Shown: piece by piece, positions 44,401 through 56,327 of the stretch | How positions within the stretch are numbered: position 1 is the stretch's first letter | Layout: each line of letters begins with the position of its first letter | From: Panaeolus papilionaceus | Taxonomy: Eukaryota; Basidiomycota; Agaricomycetes; Agaricales | Assembly (NCBI GenBank): GCA_015501605.1 | Contig: JADNRZ010000001.1 | Location: 3,286,001 to 3,350,000 of the forward strand | DNA length: 64,000 nt | Direction of reading: 5' to 3' | Notes under the pieces: model-generated | Told to the model about the DNA's origin: nothing | Databases searched by the model: none | What the model saw: only the letters and a program-made list of their open reading frames with translations | Position numbers and translations under genes: made by a program

Positions 44401-44887
44401 CCCATTGAGTATGACTTTGCTGTGTGGACCAAAGGTTGCTGGGTGCGAATCAGCGGCGACTACAGGATTATACTATGTAAGCATAAAGAATAGTAACCGC
44501 GCACAGGGTAGCTCACCTGATGCGTAATTGGCTCCTGGAACATTGCTTGCTTGTTCTGAAGGTGGATATCCGCCGCCCGGAATCAGGCTCGACGATCTCG
44601 GGACTCCTATGCCCGCCTCTGGGGGATCAGATTCAGAGGAAGCTGTCAGCGTTGAACACATGTACAAGTAATCTGGACAAAGCATACCATGTGGTACTTC
44701 GACTCCAGGTGGCAGAAGGTAAGGTTGCCTCGCAGACGAGCGAGAGTCTACACCAGAACGATCGCATTAAGTATAAGTTGGGGTATGTTCAAATAATGCG
44801 AAGCAGTCTCCTCTTACCATTGGGCGTTGCTGGGGGACTCGGCGGGGATGGACTTGAGCCCCAGAAAAGAGATAGAATGCGGTGCAT
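41416..44887 (-). CDS. NLR-D: full-length NACHT NTPase
   Basis: Eight exons, all open. It starts MHRILSLFWGSSPSPPSPPA at 44,887. The main exon begins at 44,287 with HTLYEHSSPGAAYNAKERYD and carries Walker A GSAGAGKSAVAQT near 44,120, Walker B LVIDGLDECKEEAG near 43,780, VFLASRPELVIRSW and FHHASFLEFLLDPHRSEEFH. C-terminal exons contain PVADEEYIIYCFLILLQTRT, LNVLDKYLPAPEKEALEIEK, LCRFDALEDSSSSQLIIENQ and the terminal exon LYHIRNGSESRRVGRSESTW, ending THSR at 41,416. The tail is clearly more like NLR-C than NLR-E or -F. The upstream region is shared head-to-head with Z6. Confidence 0.88.
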
Positions 44888-45159
44888 TGGGAGGAAGAGG
44901 GGAAGAAGGAAAGAAGAAAAGGCGCTCAGCTTGTCAACCTGTGTTCACTAATTACCTGTGTGAACATGCTTCAACAGCGCGCACATCTTCACTGCATTTC
45001 TAGTTTAGGACGTCGCCACAAATCGCCACAGGTGGACGTTGTACTCACATGACATTGCCATTCATATGTACTCCCCGGCCGCTCAGTTAGTTGCCATCCT
45101 GCACTTGAAGGCTGATCCCATAGCAGAAATTTTTTTTTGCCCCCCTATAGGGAGGTTGT
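44888..45159. promoter_or_regulatory. Head-to-head spacer between NLR-D (-) and truncated Z6 (+)
   Basis: Same arrangement and similar sequence as 29,128-29,375 and, inverted, 14,991-15,239. The junction to Air-like sequence reads TTTTTTTGCCCCCCTATAGG. Confidence 0.5.
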
Positions 45160-45845
45160 AGAGGTATTGAAAACGGCGGCACCCAGGTGGTCCAGGAAGA
45201 GTGATGGAGGATAAGGATAAGGATATAAAGTGGGGGGCGAGGCATAAGCAAGGCGCAGGAGAAAGCTATTGAGAAAAGAATAAGAGAGGAGAAGGGTAAG
45301 CAGAAGGAAAAGAAAGACAATGAGCAAGAGAGGACTGACGTTCATGATGAGGGCAAGGAAGGAGAGATGAGGGATGAAGCTGGGGATCAGGATGCGTGGT
45401 GGGCGAGGATACGATGGAGGGGGTGGGGGTGCAAATGCCAGTGCACGGTCAGAATGTGGCTGGGAACAAGATCTGGATAAATCAAAACCAAAACCTCCAC
45501 CCACACCCGTGTCCCCATCTGAAACCAAAACCAAAATCAGAGGCACGACCAGAACAGCAGGTCAGATTCTTCTTCGGCGAGTGTGAAGCCCAAGTCGGAG
45601 GGCAAGAGACAATCTCTATCTCAGTCACGGTCCCAGCCTAAATCAACCTCACAGCGCTCCAAACCAGCACCAAACCTAAACCCGAACCCCTATCCGGAGC
45701 AGATATCTCCAGGCTCTTCTTCATCGACCTATGTAACCCCCACAGCGATCCCAACCGTACTCATCAATATCACATCCGCTGTCGCACTTGACTCGTCTAT
45801 TGCCACTGACGTCATGCAAGATACGAAATTGCTGGTCCCTGTGTA
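45160..45845 (+). pseudogene. Z6: 5'-truncated N-terminal piece of the Air1/Air2-like gene
   Basis: Begins at the EVVEVLKTAAPRWSRK position. It is disrupted almost at once, continues through KPPPTPVSPSETKTKI and the Ser-rich linker, and ends at DTKLLVPV with a stop at 45,845. The DNA there switches to the UEV/Air spacer sequence. The zinc-knuckle part is absent. Z4 is its closest relative. Confidence 0.7.
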
Positions 45846-46389
45846 GCAGATAGGTCGTGGTTGTGTGCAAAGATCCAATTGTAGATAAAACTATTAGGCT
45901 GAATGCAGGGTATGACGTATTGAAACTAGGCTATAGCAATAGTATTTTGCGGCATATGTAGATGTTATGGTCGTCGATGAGCATGTGTTTAGACAATGGT
46001 GGTAGTTCATGACAAGTGCGAAACTGGCAGGGTCTGAGTCTCATGCCATCAACATCGTCGAAATCATCAGATCGGGTATGTCCGTGCCTGTGTACCTCCT
46101 GGGTCGATGATCTACATTGACAGTGACGGTGTGGTTGGACAAACAAACTGGCTTTGAGGTTGAAAAACAGGACAGAATGTCAGAACGTCATGTCAAAGCT
46201 CAAGAGTAAAGGTTGAAAGTTAAATTACCGAAATCTACAAAATAAAATAATAAAAGGTGCAAAATGCAAAATGTGTGAGCAGTTAAGTATATACATAATC
46301 TAAATACATGAAATGCGCAACAACGAAATATAAACATCCACCAGAAAAACCAGCCCAGCCCAGCACATCACGTCGCGGACAACAGCTAC
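45846..46389. other. Displaced copy of the UEV/Air-like spacer
   Basis: Similar to 37,370-37,860, for example TGTGCAAAGATCCAA and the downstream GGTAGTTCATGACAAG region. No UEV gene is attached, so a deletion removed it. Confidence 0.6.
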
Positions 46390-47990
46390 CTCACATAACC
46401 CCCCGTATACCTCCTCCCATTCCTCATCTCGTCCCCAGCCGCATCTCTCCGCGTATCCCTCCTATCCCGATCCCTATACCTACTCCTATCCTTCCCCTCC
46501 TTCCCCTATCCCTCTTCGAACTCTTCTTAGACCCACTACTTCCCCCTTGCTTATCTCTATCCCTATCCCTCTTGTCTGTGCCCCTCTTCTCATCCCTTTT
46601 CTCCCCGCCCCTCTGACTCTCACCATCTTTCTCACTCCTCACAAAATCACCCCCATTCGACACCTCCAACCTCGCCAACAAACTCCCCTGCTCAGCCTTC
46701 TTTTTTGCATCCAATGAGAACCCAAAGTGCATCTTTTTAGGTTCCATAGGGGCTTGGGGTGCTGCCTTAGCCTTCACGTTTCCACTCGCATTCGTATTCG
46801 TCCTACTCCCAAACCAATCATCTTCATCCTCATTCTTCTCCTCGTTTCTGCAACGCCAACGGCGACTTCACCCTCGCCTTTCTCCCCACCTCATCCAATA
46901 CACCGCTCCGCCACTGTTCATTCACATAATCATCTACATGCCTAGGTTTCGTCGCCGACTTTATTTTTTGTGTTGGCTTTTTGAGGTGGGGTCCAAGAAG
47001 GGTCTTTTCATCACATCGTAATACTGGGTGATCGTTAGGAGGCACACGGGCGTCGTTGCAGTCCTGAAAAATAAAAAATATATCAGTACATATATATTTT
47101 CTCTTTGACATAAAATTAGACTCACACTCCCCAATGTCCCACCCCACCAGAACTATAACCCCACTCATATCTGCAATGTACACCTCGCCCCTTTAGCCCG
47201 ACAACAGACCCTTCTTCTCCAGCCGCCGCTCGAGAGTGGTGTGTTGCTGGGCCTCGGAGAAGTATTCGTAGATGCGCCACCATGTTGGGCATTCCTGGGT
47301 GAGCAAAAGTAATGGAAGTGTTGAGGAGAGTCGAGGAGATATTTTTAATGAAGTGAGTGCGAAGCCAGAAAGAAAGGACGACAAGACTGACAATAGTCTT
47401 ATGAAACGACGAAAAACACCGATGGTCCCAGTTGTACATCATAGCGCGCCCTCAGCGTCTATTGGGGTAGTTCTGTCGCGATCGGAGTCAATAGACAAAA
47501 TAAAAATAAAGGAGAACAAGATACACAGACAGCATTATTATGCCCCTTCATACCACACATAAATAGACTTTGGTGATCAGACACGACCATGTCGAGTGTT
47601 CATCGCGTGCACTGCATGTTAAGCACTGTGCTAGATCATTGGCGTTAGCGTTGTCAACAAACGAACAAGTCGAGAAAAACGAATAAATAGAGTAAAACGT
47701 CGGTGAACAATAACAAGTCGAAAATAAAAACAACGATGATAATGGCGATAAAATAGAAAAGAAAAAGAGACCACACGGGCGGCCACACTTACAATCCTTA
47801 CACACCGCCCTCTGACTCTGTGCTACAGCATTCGGATCGGGTGAGTCGTCGAAGTAGTGGGTTATACCCCTGTCGAAGTAGACATCAATCGCGTCAAGTG
47901 GAATCAGCGGACGTCCAACCCAAGTAGAGGAAAGAGGAAAGAAAGGGAATGCACACCTGAACGACAACAACATCATAATTCAAATACCCC
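46390..47990 (-). pseudogene. Z7: 3' half of the Air1/Air2-like gene
   Basis: Keeps ITHYFDDSPDPNAVAQSQRA with CKDCKCG (damaged knuckle 1) near 47,790-47,860, TCSARDEHSTWSCLITKVYL, DHRCFSSFHKTIVS, ECPTWWRIYEYFSEAQQHTT near 47,270, SSGVGHWG and FGFSLDAKKKAEQGSLLARL near 46,690. It ends in an Arg/Asp/Gly-rich tail near 46,430. The gene is cut at about 47,990, where PPIP5K-like exon sequence begins directly. Several knuckle cysteines are gone. Confidence 0.7.
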
Positions 47991-50900
47991 TTTGCCGCCA
48001 CAGGATTTACTCTGGGACCATCGTCTCGTCGGTGCCATCTTGGATTACCTCATCGTACCAACAGACTTGCAGTAGTGGTAGAGATTGTCGGCTAGGTGGG
48101 GCATCTGAGAGAAAGGAATGTTGATCGGTAGTTGAGTACATAGATGATGTAATTCATCGAGTCCCTATCACTCTGTTTCCAAGTCCGGACTCATACACGA
48201 AGGGACACGATGAAAGAGGTGAGAGAGAAGAAACAATTGCAAAGACTCGAGACGCCTTAATGAGCTCACGTGCGGTATGATGGACCCTGAACACAAAAAT
48301 CAAACCTTCTTTCGTTGTTCAAGTTCAACCAATCAAATCTGGCTTTTTTCTCTTTTTTTGCTCTCGTGCGCACAATTAGGTCGGCAACAAGTCTCGACGG
48401 CATTCTAAACCGTCCGCGAATATCTACGAACAATTTATCGACGTCGACAATTCTGAAGACACTGTAGGCAGCGAATACACTCATACAGAAAGGCACAAAC
48501 CTCCGTCGTAGATGATGTCGTGCGACGAATAGACATGGCAGCGCACATGCCGGCAGGACTGCGTATGACCTATTCTGATTCCATCGAAAGGACACTACCC
48601 AAGACACTTCTCAAGAGCAGTCAACCTGGCTCCTCAAAGCTAAAGTCACTGTCTTCCGACACGCCGATCGTACTCCCAAGGTTCATTCCTCTAATCGCAT
48701 CCGCGATGTATTGAAACTCACATTTCACTTTCTTTCTCCCTTTTTTTCGTTCTGAAAAAATAGCAAAAACTCAAATTCAACTTCCCAATCGGCGAACCAT
48801 GGACACAACCATTCGTCACACTCCTCAACGGGGAGACCGAAGAGATCATTCTGCGCAAGAAGGAGCAGCTCGGTTGGAGTGCCACTACCATCTAGGAGGC
48901 ACGGAACCTTGGCGCGCGTCGCAGATGATGAAGAATTGACTGGAATTGACTACATTGACGCAATTAAGCAATGCGCTGTTTAGTAAGATCGATTTGCCTG
49001 GGACCAAGGCGCAGGCGAAGCCTGTTTATTCGAAGAGACAGAGGCGAGGAAGTTGACAAAGTTGACGTTCGTGTTCAACTGGGGTGGCGAGGTGATTTTT
49101 TGCGATCCCTTTTTGTTTTTCTGTTTTTTTGCGAGTGCTGATGATGACCTTTTGGTGATGATAGTTTACGCCCTCTACGAGGTATCAGTCTAGAGATTTA
49201 GGTAAAAACTTGAAGAAAGATATTTCGATGATGAGTGCGCTACATCCTCTCATTCACTTTTTTCACTCCCGCTAACTACTAATGCTTATTTATAGACAAA
49301 AAAAAGTATTGAGGAACATCAAGGTACACCTAATTCATTCCCAATTCACGTCGTCCAAACTCAAACCCACCACCCCAATGATCCAGATATTCACCTCATT
49401 CGAACGCCGCGTTATCGCTTCTGACGAAGTATTCGCCGCCGCCCTGCTCGACCCGCTGCACCCAAGCTACTCAGTCCCGTCCTCCAATTCCTCGCGACGT
49501 AGCTTAGGCTGAGTGGGGGTCTGCTTCGAGTGTGTCAGCAGCTAATGGGAGTGGAGGTGGAGGTGCCTCCTCTGCAACCACTACCACCTCAACTACCGCA
49601 TCCAACACCACCACCAATGCTGCTAATGCCAACGAACAAGGCACCGGGTCGAATTTCACCACCCAGCCCCGCTCCCGCTCAAGCTCATCGTGCGCGAGGA
49701 TCTGATAGACGATGTGAAGAGGCGGTTGAAGATATTGCTGAGACATGGGGAGCCGAAGAAGTGGCCTGAGCTCACATAGCCGAACGGTATGAAGGAGCCG
49801 GTGTAGGTTGCGAAGGTGAGTAAGCTTGGGTTTGAGTTTGCATATCTTACTTTGATATGAGTGTTTTGTTTTTTTGTTTGATTTATGGAGGGCCATTTTG
49901 GGAGAGTTTTCGCGATTGAGTGGAGAAGGAGGAGGGAGAAGGGGGAGCTTCGTTTCGGTATTTTATATGATATGACTCTCTTCTCCCTCTCCTCTTAAAT
50001 AACCATCTTCCCTTCCCTTCTCTCATCCCGTTTCACCTCTTCTTCGCCCTCGTTTCTATCCTTCTCCCCATCACCCCTATTAAGTACTTTTCTTCATTCG
50101 TCTAGTCGTTTCTTTTGAGCTTTCTTCGTTTCTGTCTTTTGCTTTTTCTTTTTAATTTATTTATTTAACCGGAATTAACCACGGAAACTAATTAAAACGT
50201 CTATTTCGACATGTAGGACGTCATCCAACTATTAAGTTCGTTCCGCGACATTATGAAGCATACTTTCGAGACGATGGTTGTCGAGAAAATACAGGAACGA
50301 TGGTGAGTCTCGTTTCCCCTCCTTTTTTATTGTTGTATCCCTTTCTTCATTTTTAAAAAATGATTTTATTGACGATTCCATCGGCCCTCTATTATTCCAT
50401 GTTTCCTGCGCTCTTTATCTATCTGCTTCTAATTACCAACACTAACACTGACACTGACCCAACTTGACCGGCCTGCGCAAACAGCTGCTGTGGTGACGAA
50501 CCCTGACTATTCCGCAAACGTTGGGAAAGCTGTTTGAAAAATTCTGTGATGTCGAACAAAAGAAATTTGATCCGTCGCGGGTGAGTCTTCTCCCCCCTTC
50601 CCCTTCCTCTCATCCTTTTCCAATACTAACCCAACCTCCCAAACAGGTCTCCGAACTCTACGACACCGTCAAATACTGCGCGCTGCACCACTGCACCTTC
50701 CTCTTTGTCATCTTCGATGAGCACGGCTGGACGCTGTCGCAGCAGCCGCAACAAGACCGCAAGATTCATAAACTGTATGGGCGCGCGAAGGCGCATTCGA
50801 GCTATACGAACGTAACCATGGACGTGTCAAATCCGACAAAGAGTACTCAATCTAGTTATCGATCACTGAAGGCCCGCATTCGAGTAATGTCTTTAATTCG

Positions 50901-51226
50901 ACGCGTGATGCGAGGCATTCGTTGAATGTCCAGCCTCGAAGGTGCGCCGTTTGCTCTTTTATCTGGGAGGAGATGACTGATTTGAAGTCCGAAATACTAT
51001 AGGAAATTGACACAATATCTACCATATAGCGTCGTCATCGAGAAGCTATCTAAGCATTTTGATAGACTTGTTAAGGTCAGTCATCGTCCCCTCTAATCTC
51101 GTTCTTTTGTTTTCTGGCTCTGGTACTCATATTGTTAATTTGACGACGCAGCCAGCGGAGGCCTATTCGATGATCGTCCCGCCGCCGTTGAATGCGGTGG
51201 CAAGCCATGCTGGAGCTGAGCCCTAG
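47991..51226 (+). pseudogene. Degenerate second copy of PPIP5K
   Basis: Reads as the PPIP5K at 5,950-10,035 with the same intron positions. It has [16 protein letters not shown] at 47,998, a collapsed kinase domain, [20 protein letters not shown] near 48,770, [20 protein letters not shown] near 49,390, VSELYDTVKYCALHHCTFLF near 50,650, and stop TAG at 51,224. Breaks include a TAG at about 48,892 where the intact gene has GAG of EEAR, a stop soon after SSNSSRRSLG at 49,510, CACATAG near 49,775, loss of most kinase exons and loss of the exons equivalent to 9,160-9,590. The first exon is missing because the copy is joined to Z7. It cannot encode kinase or phosphatase activity. Confidence 0.9.
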
Positions 51227-51891
51227 TGGTAACGTAGCCCGACTCAATCAATAATTTCAATATATGCATCCATTCCGTGCAAAACCTTTGGCTTCGTTTT
51301 ATGATTTCCCTTCATAAATAAACGTTTCGTTTGTTCTTTAACCCCCGTATCACCACCATAAAATGTGTGATATGATACGTATAAAGTAATCATAAAAAAC
51401 TAGGATATATATTGCTTGTCCCCAAGTTTTTCCATCCTTGCTTTTCAACGTCCATTGACCATGAAGCTTATAGAGGCTCATAGGGTATGTACGTATACTT
51501 CAACATATGATGATAATTTATTCTCATGGCTAACTCTGCCCAGGTATGATTTAAGGCGCCCTAACTCTTCACCTTATGCCACCATTGACGGTCTTTGGTT
51601 TGGTTTTCCCAAATTACGAGGACATGGGACATTTAGCTGTTCACTGTCAGGCTGTATGGTTGCGAAAAATAAATTTCTGAGACAGGATCAAGGCGACTAA
51701 CATAGTAAGTACTAAGTCCTGTCATATCTATCTATATCTATGTCTAAACTAGAAACACAGTGCACTGCTTGAAGTTGATTAATCGGCGATCATATTACAA
51801 GGCACTTTCACACCCTCTATAGATAATCCGTGAACACCGCTCGACAGCAGTCGACAACCTGAGTGCCTTTCCTCTTGCCCTCTTCCATCCA
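51227..51891. other. Intergenic DNA duplicated from 10,036-10,713
   Basis: Contains the 3' flank of the PPIP5K pseudogene and the 5' flank of NLR-E. It is similar to the corresponding spacer next to the intact PPIP5K. No gene is seen. Confidence 0.55.
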
Positions 51892-54800
51892 ATGCACCGT
51901 ATTTGGACTCTCTTCTATGGCTCAAGTCCGCCGCTGCTCAGTCGTCCAGCAATGCCCAAAGGTGAGGAGAGACTGCGTCGCATCACCTGAATATACCCCC
52001 AACATATACTTGACGCAATTGTTCTGTTTCAGACTCTCGCCCGTCTGCCAGCGGACCTGACCTTCTGCTACCTGGAGCCGAAGCGCCACATGGTACGGTT
52101 TGCCCGGGTTGCTTGTCCATATAATCGAGGCTAACGGATTCCCCCTAACCTGGTTACCTAGAGGTGGGCACAGGAGTCCCAAGCTCGTCAAATCTGATTC
52201 TCGACGGCGGATATCCAGCTTTACAACAAGTTAGCCATGTTCAAAAAGCCATTTACGCATCAGGTGAGCCACCCTGTGTGGTATTACTGTTTTATATGCT
52301 TACATGGAGATTGTAACCCTGCAGCCGCTCCAGATTTGCACCCAGCCATCTTTGGTCCCAACAGCAAAATTATGTTTAATGGTGGGAATCCCACATTTCA
52401 GCAACATATCCATGTTCATCAAGTGCACAATATGAGAGGTGGTGAGAGACTCTCCTAATCGTAGTAAGAGTCAAGACTGACTAACATATCTATAGTGATA
52501 CAGATTCTGTATGAACACTCGTCACCAGGAGCAGCTTTTAACTCCAAGGATCGTTACGATCCCCCCAAATGCCACCCCAACACTAGAACCGGACTCCTGA
52601 ACACGACGCGGAACTGGGCTCAGAGTGGTCGTTCTCGATTTCTATGGTTGTACGGCTCTGCAGGCGCAGGAAAGTCCGCGGTTGCACAGACCTTGGCTAT
52701 GGAGCTTCGAGCGGCATCAAACCTTGCTGCTTCATTCTTCTTCTCTAGGACCGCACATCCAAATAGTCATCGCGGCCACGAGGGTCGTTTCGTCACCACC
52801 ATCGCTTCCCAGCTCACTGAAGTTGTACCTGGCTTACAGCCTTACGTCGAGCATGTCATCGCCAGCAGACCATCCGTCTTTGACCTTACCCTCACAGAAC
52901 AAATTACGGCACTGACTATCGAGCCCTTGAAGGCGCTACAACTGGACATGGCCAGCCAGGGGCGTACTGCCTGCGTGTTACCCAGGGTTATCGTTATCGA
53001 TGGCTTAGACGAGTGCAAGGAGGAAGCCGGGCAAATCCAAGTACTGGATGCCCTGGCTACGCTCGTTAGTTACCAGGACGTATTCCCGTGCTCGGTATTT
53101 CTAACGAGTCGACAAGAAGTGGCCATACGATCATGGATAACCAACAAACAGTCGGAGGATCCGCAGCTTCTGCGGACCATTTCACTCCTGGATCACTGTG
53201 ATAGCGACCACGACATCGAAGTGTTTATGAATGACGAGACTGCTAAAATCAAGCAATCGCACCCACTCGAAAACCTCTTTCCAGCCGGTTGGCCATCACC
53301 TGAGTTTGTCAAGGAGGTTATCAGGCGCGCTTCTGGTCAATTCGTCTATGCCTCTACCATTATAAAGTATATCAAGGATCTATGGGGTGATCCTAGTGAG
53401 CGACTGGCAGCCATTTTGATGCACTCCCTTCCTAGTGACGATCGACCGTATGCAGATCTGGATGCGCTGTATCTCCACATTCTCCGACGAACCAACCACC
53501 CAAAGCTTGTCCACCAAATTTTAGCCTTCCGGGTCTCCACTACCACGTTTTGGGGTAAATTGCGTGGCACTGATTCCAGAAACTACCTCCGGGTTCTCCT
53601 ATCCTTGCCCCATTCTGTCCACACACTTCTCATTGATTTGCAGTCTATCATGAATTGCAACGAAGATGGGATGCAATTGATGGGACGTGAAGACAGGGAC
53701 AGTTCCTATCCGGCTGTATTCCATCACGCATCACTTCTTGAGTTTCTGTTAGACCCACATCGATCAGAGGAATTTTATGTTGATATCCCGAGCATGGACA
53801 AGAAGCTTTGTGAAACCGCATTGCGACATGTGAGTGGTGAGTGTGTCGTTTATTTTTTTCTCAGAAGAGAGGTGTCTGAGCCCTCTACTTTATATCGCAC
53901 TGGTAGAGTCAGGACTAGCTATGGCAGATGAACAATATATCCTCTATTGTTTCTTGATCCTACTCCAAACTCGAACGTCTTCCCACCCTTCCTCTAGCGA
54001 CCAAGTGATCACCCAACTTACCCGGTGGGATACCCTGCACAACCAGATGCTTTATACGATTCTTTGTCGGCTACACGAGAAATATCCCTACTCAGAAAAG
54101 GCTCGCATCGTCAACATCATTGACCAGGATCTATGGTCGGTTTTTGCATCAGCGGTGGCCAGAATGCCAGTCCAATGTCGCCAGGAATTTGCAAGTGCGC
54201 GAGTTCCACTGGAACTACGTCTTATTATCTATTCCACAAGCCTATTCCGTTCATATGGCAAAGTGCTAAACCACCTGGATACTAGTCCTCGTAAATTGTT
54301 TGAATGGTATGTCAAAGCATCCATCCAACATGACACAGGGGTCGACACTTGGCATTTCTGTTCATTGAAGAAGCACCAGTTCTTGTTGAACGATTTCAGC
54401 GAGTCCCAATGGCACGAGTTCATGGATGTCCTTGACAAATACCTGCCGGCTTCAGAGAAGGAGGCACTGGAAGTTGAAAACTTGCAACAGAATGCACGAG
54501 TCGAATGGCTGGCCCTGGCATCTTCTACAGCCTTATTTATTATCAGGCATCTTATCTCAATGTTGGTATTTGCCAATTCTAGTATCATTATGTTATCACT
54601 GACTCAGTTCCAATGGACTGTCGTCTGTTTAGGTTTGATGCATTGGAAGATTCAAGCTATTCCCGATTCATTGTCGAAAACCAAGACGCTATTGACCACC
54701 TAAAGCGGACAGGAGGCGAGAATTGGCGTGCGCTCACAGCAGGTGTCCTCTTAAGTTGCATCAGCCCCTTCATATGGGTGCACTGCCCCCTTTCAGCTGA

Positions 54801-55417
54801 TGTAGTCTCAGCTTTGGAAGAAACATCCCAGAAGATTTTTCCACCCGATGTTGTTTCAAAGATGGAGGATACACCCTTTGCCTTCGACTTCCCCTATCCT
54901 GAATCTGAGTCTCAAAAAGAATTATGGCGCTCGTTTTCAAGCGAGTCAAGTCCTTGTACACTACCCCGCTGGTTTACCACTTCACCTGACTTCGTCGACG
55001 CATATCTTTACGGCGGTAGGGTCGCTAGACACACTCTTGGTTTCCTTCATGATTACATACGCGTACGTTCTCTGCCAGTATTGACTGAAACTGATTTCAT
55101 TATCGAGGACGCTGACTGTATATGAACAGTTGTACTTGATATGTAATGATGCTGAATCATGTCCGGTTGATGGGTTTGGAAGCAGTTGCATATACAACGG
55201 TGACACGGAGCCCAACAACAATCACTGGTCTGTCAACAGGCTAGGTGTTACTTCGCAGGACGTAGCAGGCAAAGCAATAGACCCCAGTACGGGCCGTCAT
55301 ATCGACTTGAGGAGCTGGTCAATATGCCTGAGATGGCAAGATTTTCAAGGTAATTATACAAATGCGGAGAGAGAGTACATAGTTCGCAAATATTATATGA
55401 GTATCCAGAATGTGTGA
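51892..55417 (+). CDS. NLR-E: full-length NACHT NTPase
   Basis: Exons at 51892-51961, 52033-52092, 52162-52263, 52325-52441, 52496-53836, 53907 to about 54,550, about 54,605-55,062, and 55130-55417, for about 1,030 aa. The leader (residues 1-116) is Ser/Pro-rich. The NACHT part has SSPGAAFNSKDRYDPPKCHP (about 122-141), Walker A GSAGAGKSAVAQT near 170, Walker B VIDGLDECKEEAG near 283, VFLTSRQEVAIR (Arg-Gln where paralogues have Arg-Pro) and FHHASLLEFLLDPHRS near 527. The C-terminal tail has MADEQYILYCFLILLQTRTS, MDVLDKYLPASEKEALEVEN and LFRFDALEDSSYSRFIVENQ, and ends SIQNV. The junction between exons 6 and 7 is not resolved because the obvious donor at 54,556 would shift the frame. It resembles NLR-F most in the tail. 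Confidence 0.85.
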
Positions 55418-55708
55418 ATAATAGAATATATTTTGTTCATAACACATCAATGCCTCAAAATCTATGAACCCCCAGAGATACTTACCAAAATTGCTGCTTG
55501 CAGCCCATCCCCATAGCGTGACCAATCGCAGCTATGTCGCATATCCAAAATGTCGCGTAGAAGCCCAGGGAGGGAGGTCGGGTTTGACGAGAATGACGTT
55601 GGTAAGCGGAAGATCTTACATGTGACCCAATGTGAGAGATAATTATAATAGATGTCACCTAAATAGGCAGCAGCCATACTGAGAACAGACAAATAGGTTG
55701 TAGAATGA
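55418..55708. other. 3' flank of NLR-E
   Basis: No gene is seen. It ends at the transposon-like element and includes its left GAATGA flank. Confidence 0.5.
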
Positions 55709-56321
55709 TATGGTGCGCCGTTTGCACATTTATTATTAGTCCTAAACATTTCAAGTAATTTTAAAACCTAAACTGAACTTTTGTAATTACCTGTGAAATG
55801 TAAACATCTTTTGGGCGCTTTCATTGTTTTCCCAAACATTTTGTGCGTCTATTGAGAAATTTCAATTATTTCTGAACAATCTCCAAACATCTTTTGGGCG
55901 CTTACATCACATCTTTCAAAACTTGTCTATTTTCCTCGACATTTCTTGCGCGCTTACACAAATGTGCAGAAAATTTTGAGCGCTTAAGCTTTTAGAAAGA
56001 TAATGAATTTTGATGTAGTTTTTATTATGTAGACTATAATGAAATCATTAGCATGAATTCAGAAATTTAGTCTTTAAGCACTCTCATTTGTTAGTGTAGA
56101 TGACATGTTGCCTTCTAAGCGCTCAGAAAATGTTTGAACAACGGATCAAGCGCTCGAGGAATGTTGGAAGAACCTGTCAAACACCCAAGAAATGTTTAAA
56201 TAATATTAAAAGCGCCCAATAAATGTTTAGAATCACCAAGTCATTACAAAAGTTTAGATTAGTTTACAAAAGTATTTAAAATGTTTGGGCCTAATAATAA
56301 AAGTGCAAACGGCGCACCATA
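55709..56321. mobile_element. 613-bp non-autonomous DNA element with long TIRs and internal inverted motif arrays
   Basis: The left end TATGGTGCGCCGTTTGCACA is mirrored at 56,302-56,321, and imperfect inverted similarity extends about 100 bp (…TTATTATTAG.CC.AAACATTT…). The element is flanked by GAATGA on both sides (55,703-55,708 and 56,322-56,327); TAGAATGA can also be read as an 8-bp duplication if the element ends two bases earlier. Inside, a roughly 20-nt motif like AAACATCTTTTGGGCGCTTA recurs about nine times, in one orientation in the left half and the opposite in the right half. There is no transposase ORF. These subterminal repeats look like transposase-binding sites. Confidence 0.8.
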
Positions 56322-56327
56322 GAATGA

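Larger units (their letters stand above)
34130..45845. repeat. Segmental block II: M2, U4, Z3, NLR-D, Z6
   Basis: Same order and orientation as block I. It contains an additional CsbD-like remnant between M2 and U4 and a longer Air-like gene. Confidence 0.8.
47991..55417. repeat. Segmental duplication beta, copy 2 (decayed PPIP5K plus NLR-E)
   Basis: The partner of 5,950-12,690. Here the PPIP5K is a pseudogene while the NLR is full length, the reciprocal of copy 1. Confidence 0.8.

Noticed and set aside
55462..55749. Minus-strand ORF overlapping the left terminus of the 613-bp element
   Set aside because: It reads through the terminal repeat and non-coding flank; no transposase motifs.
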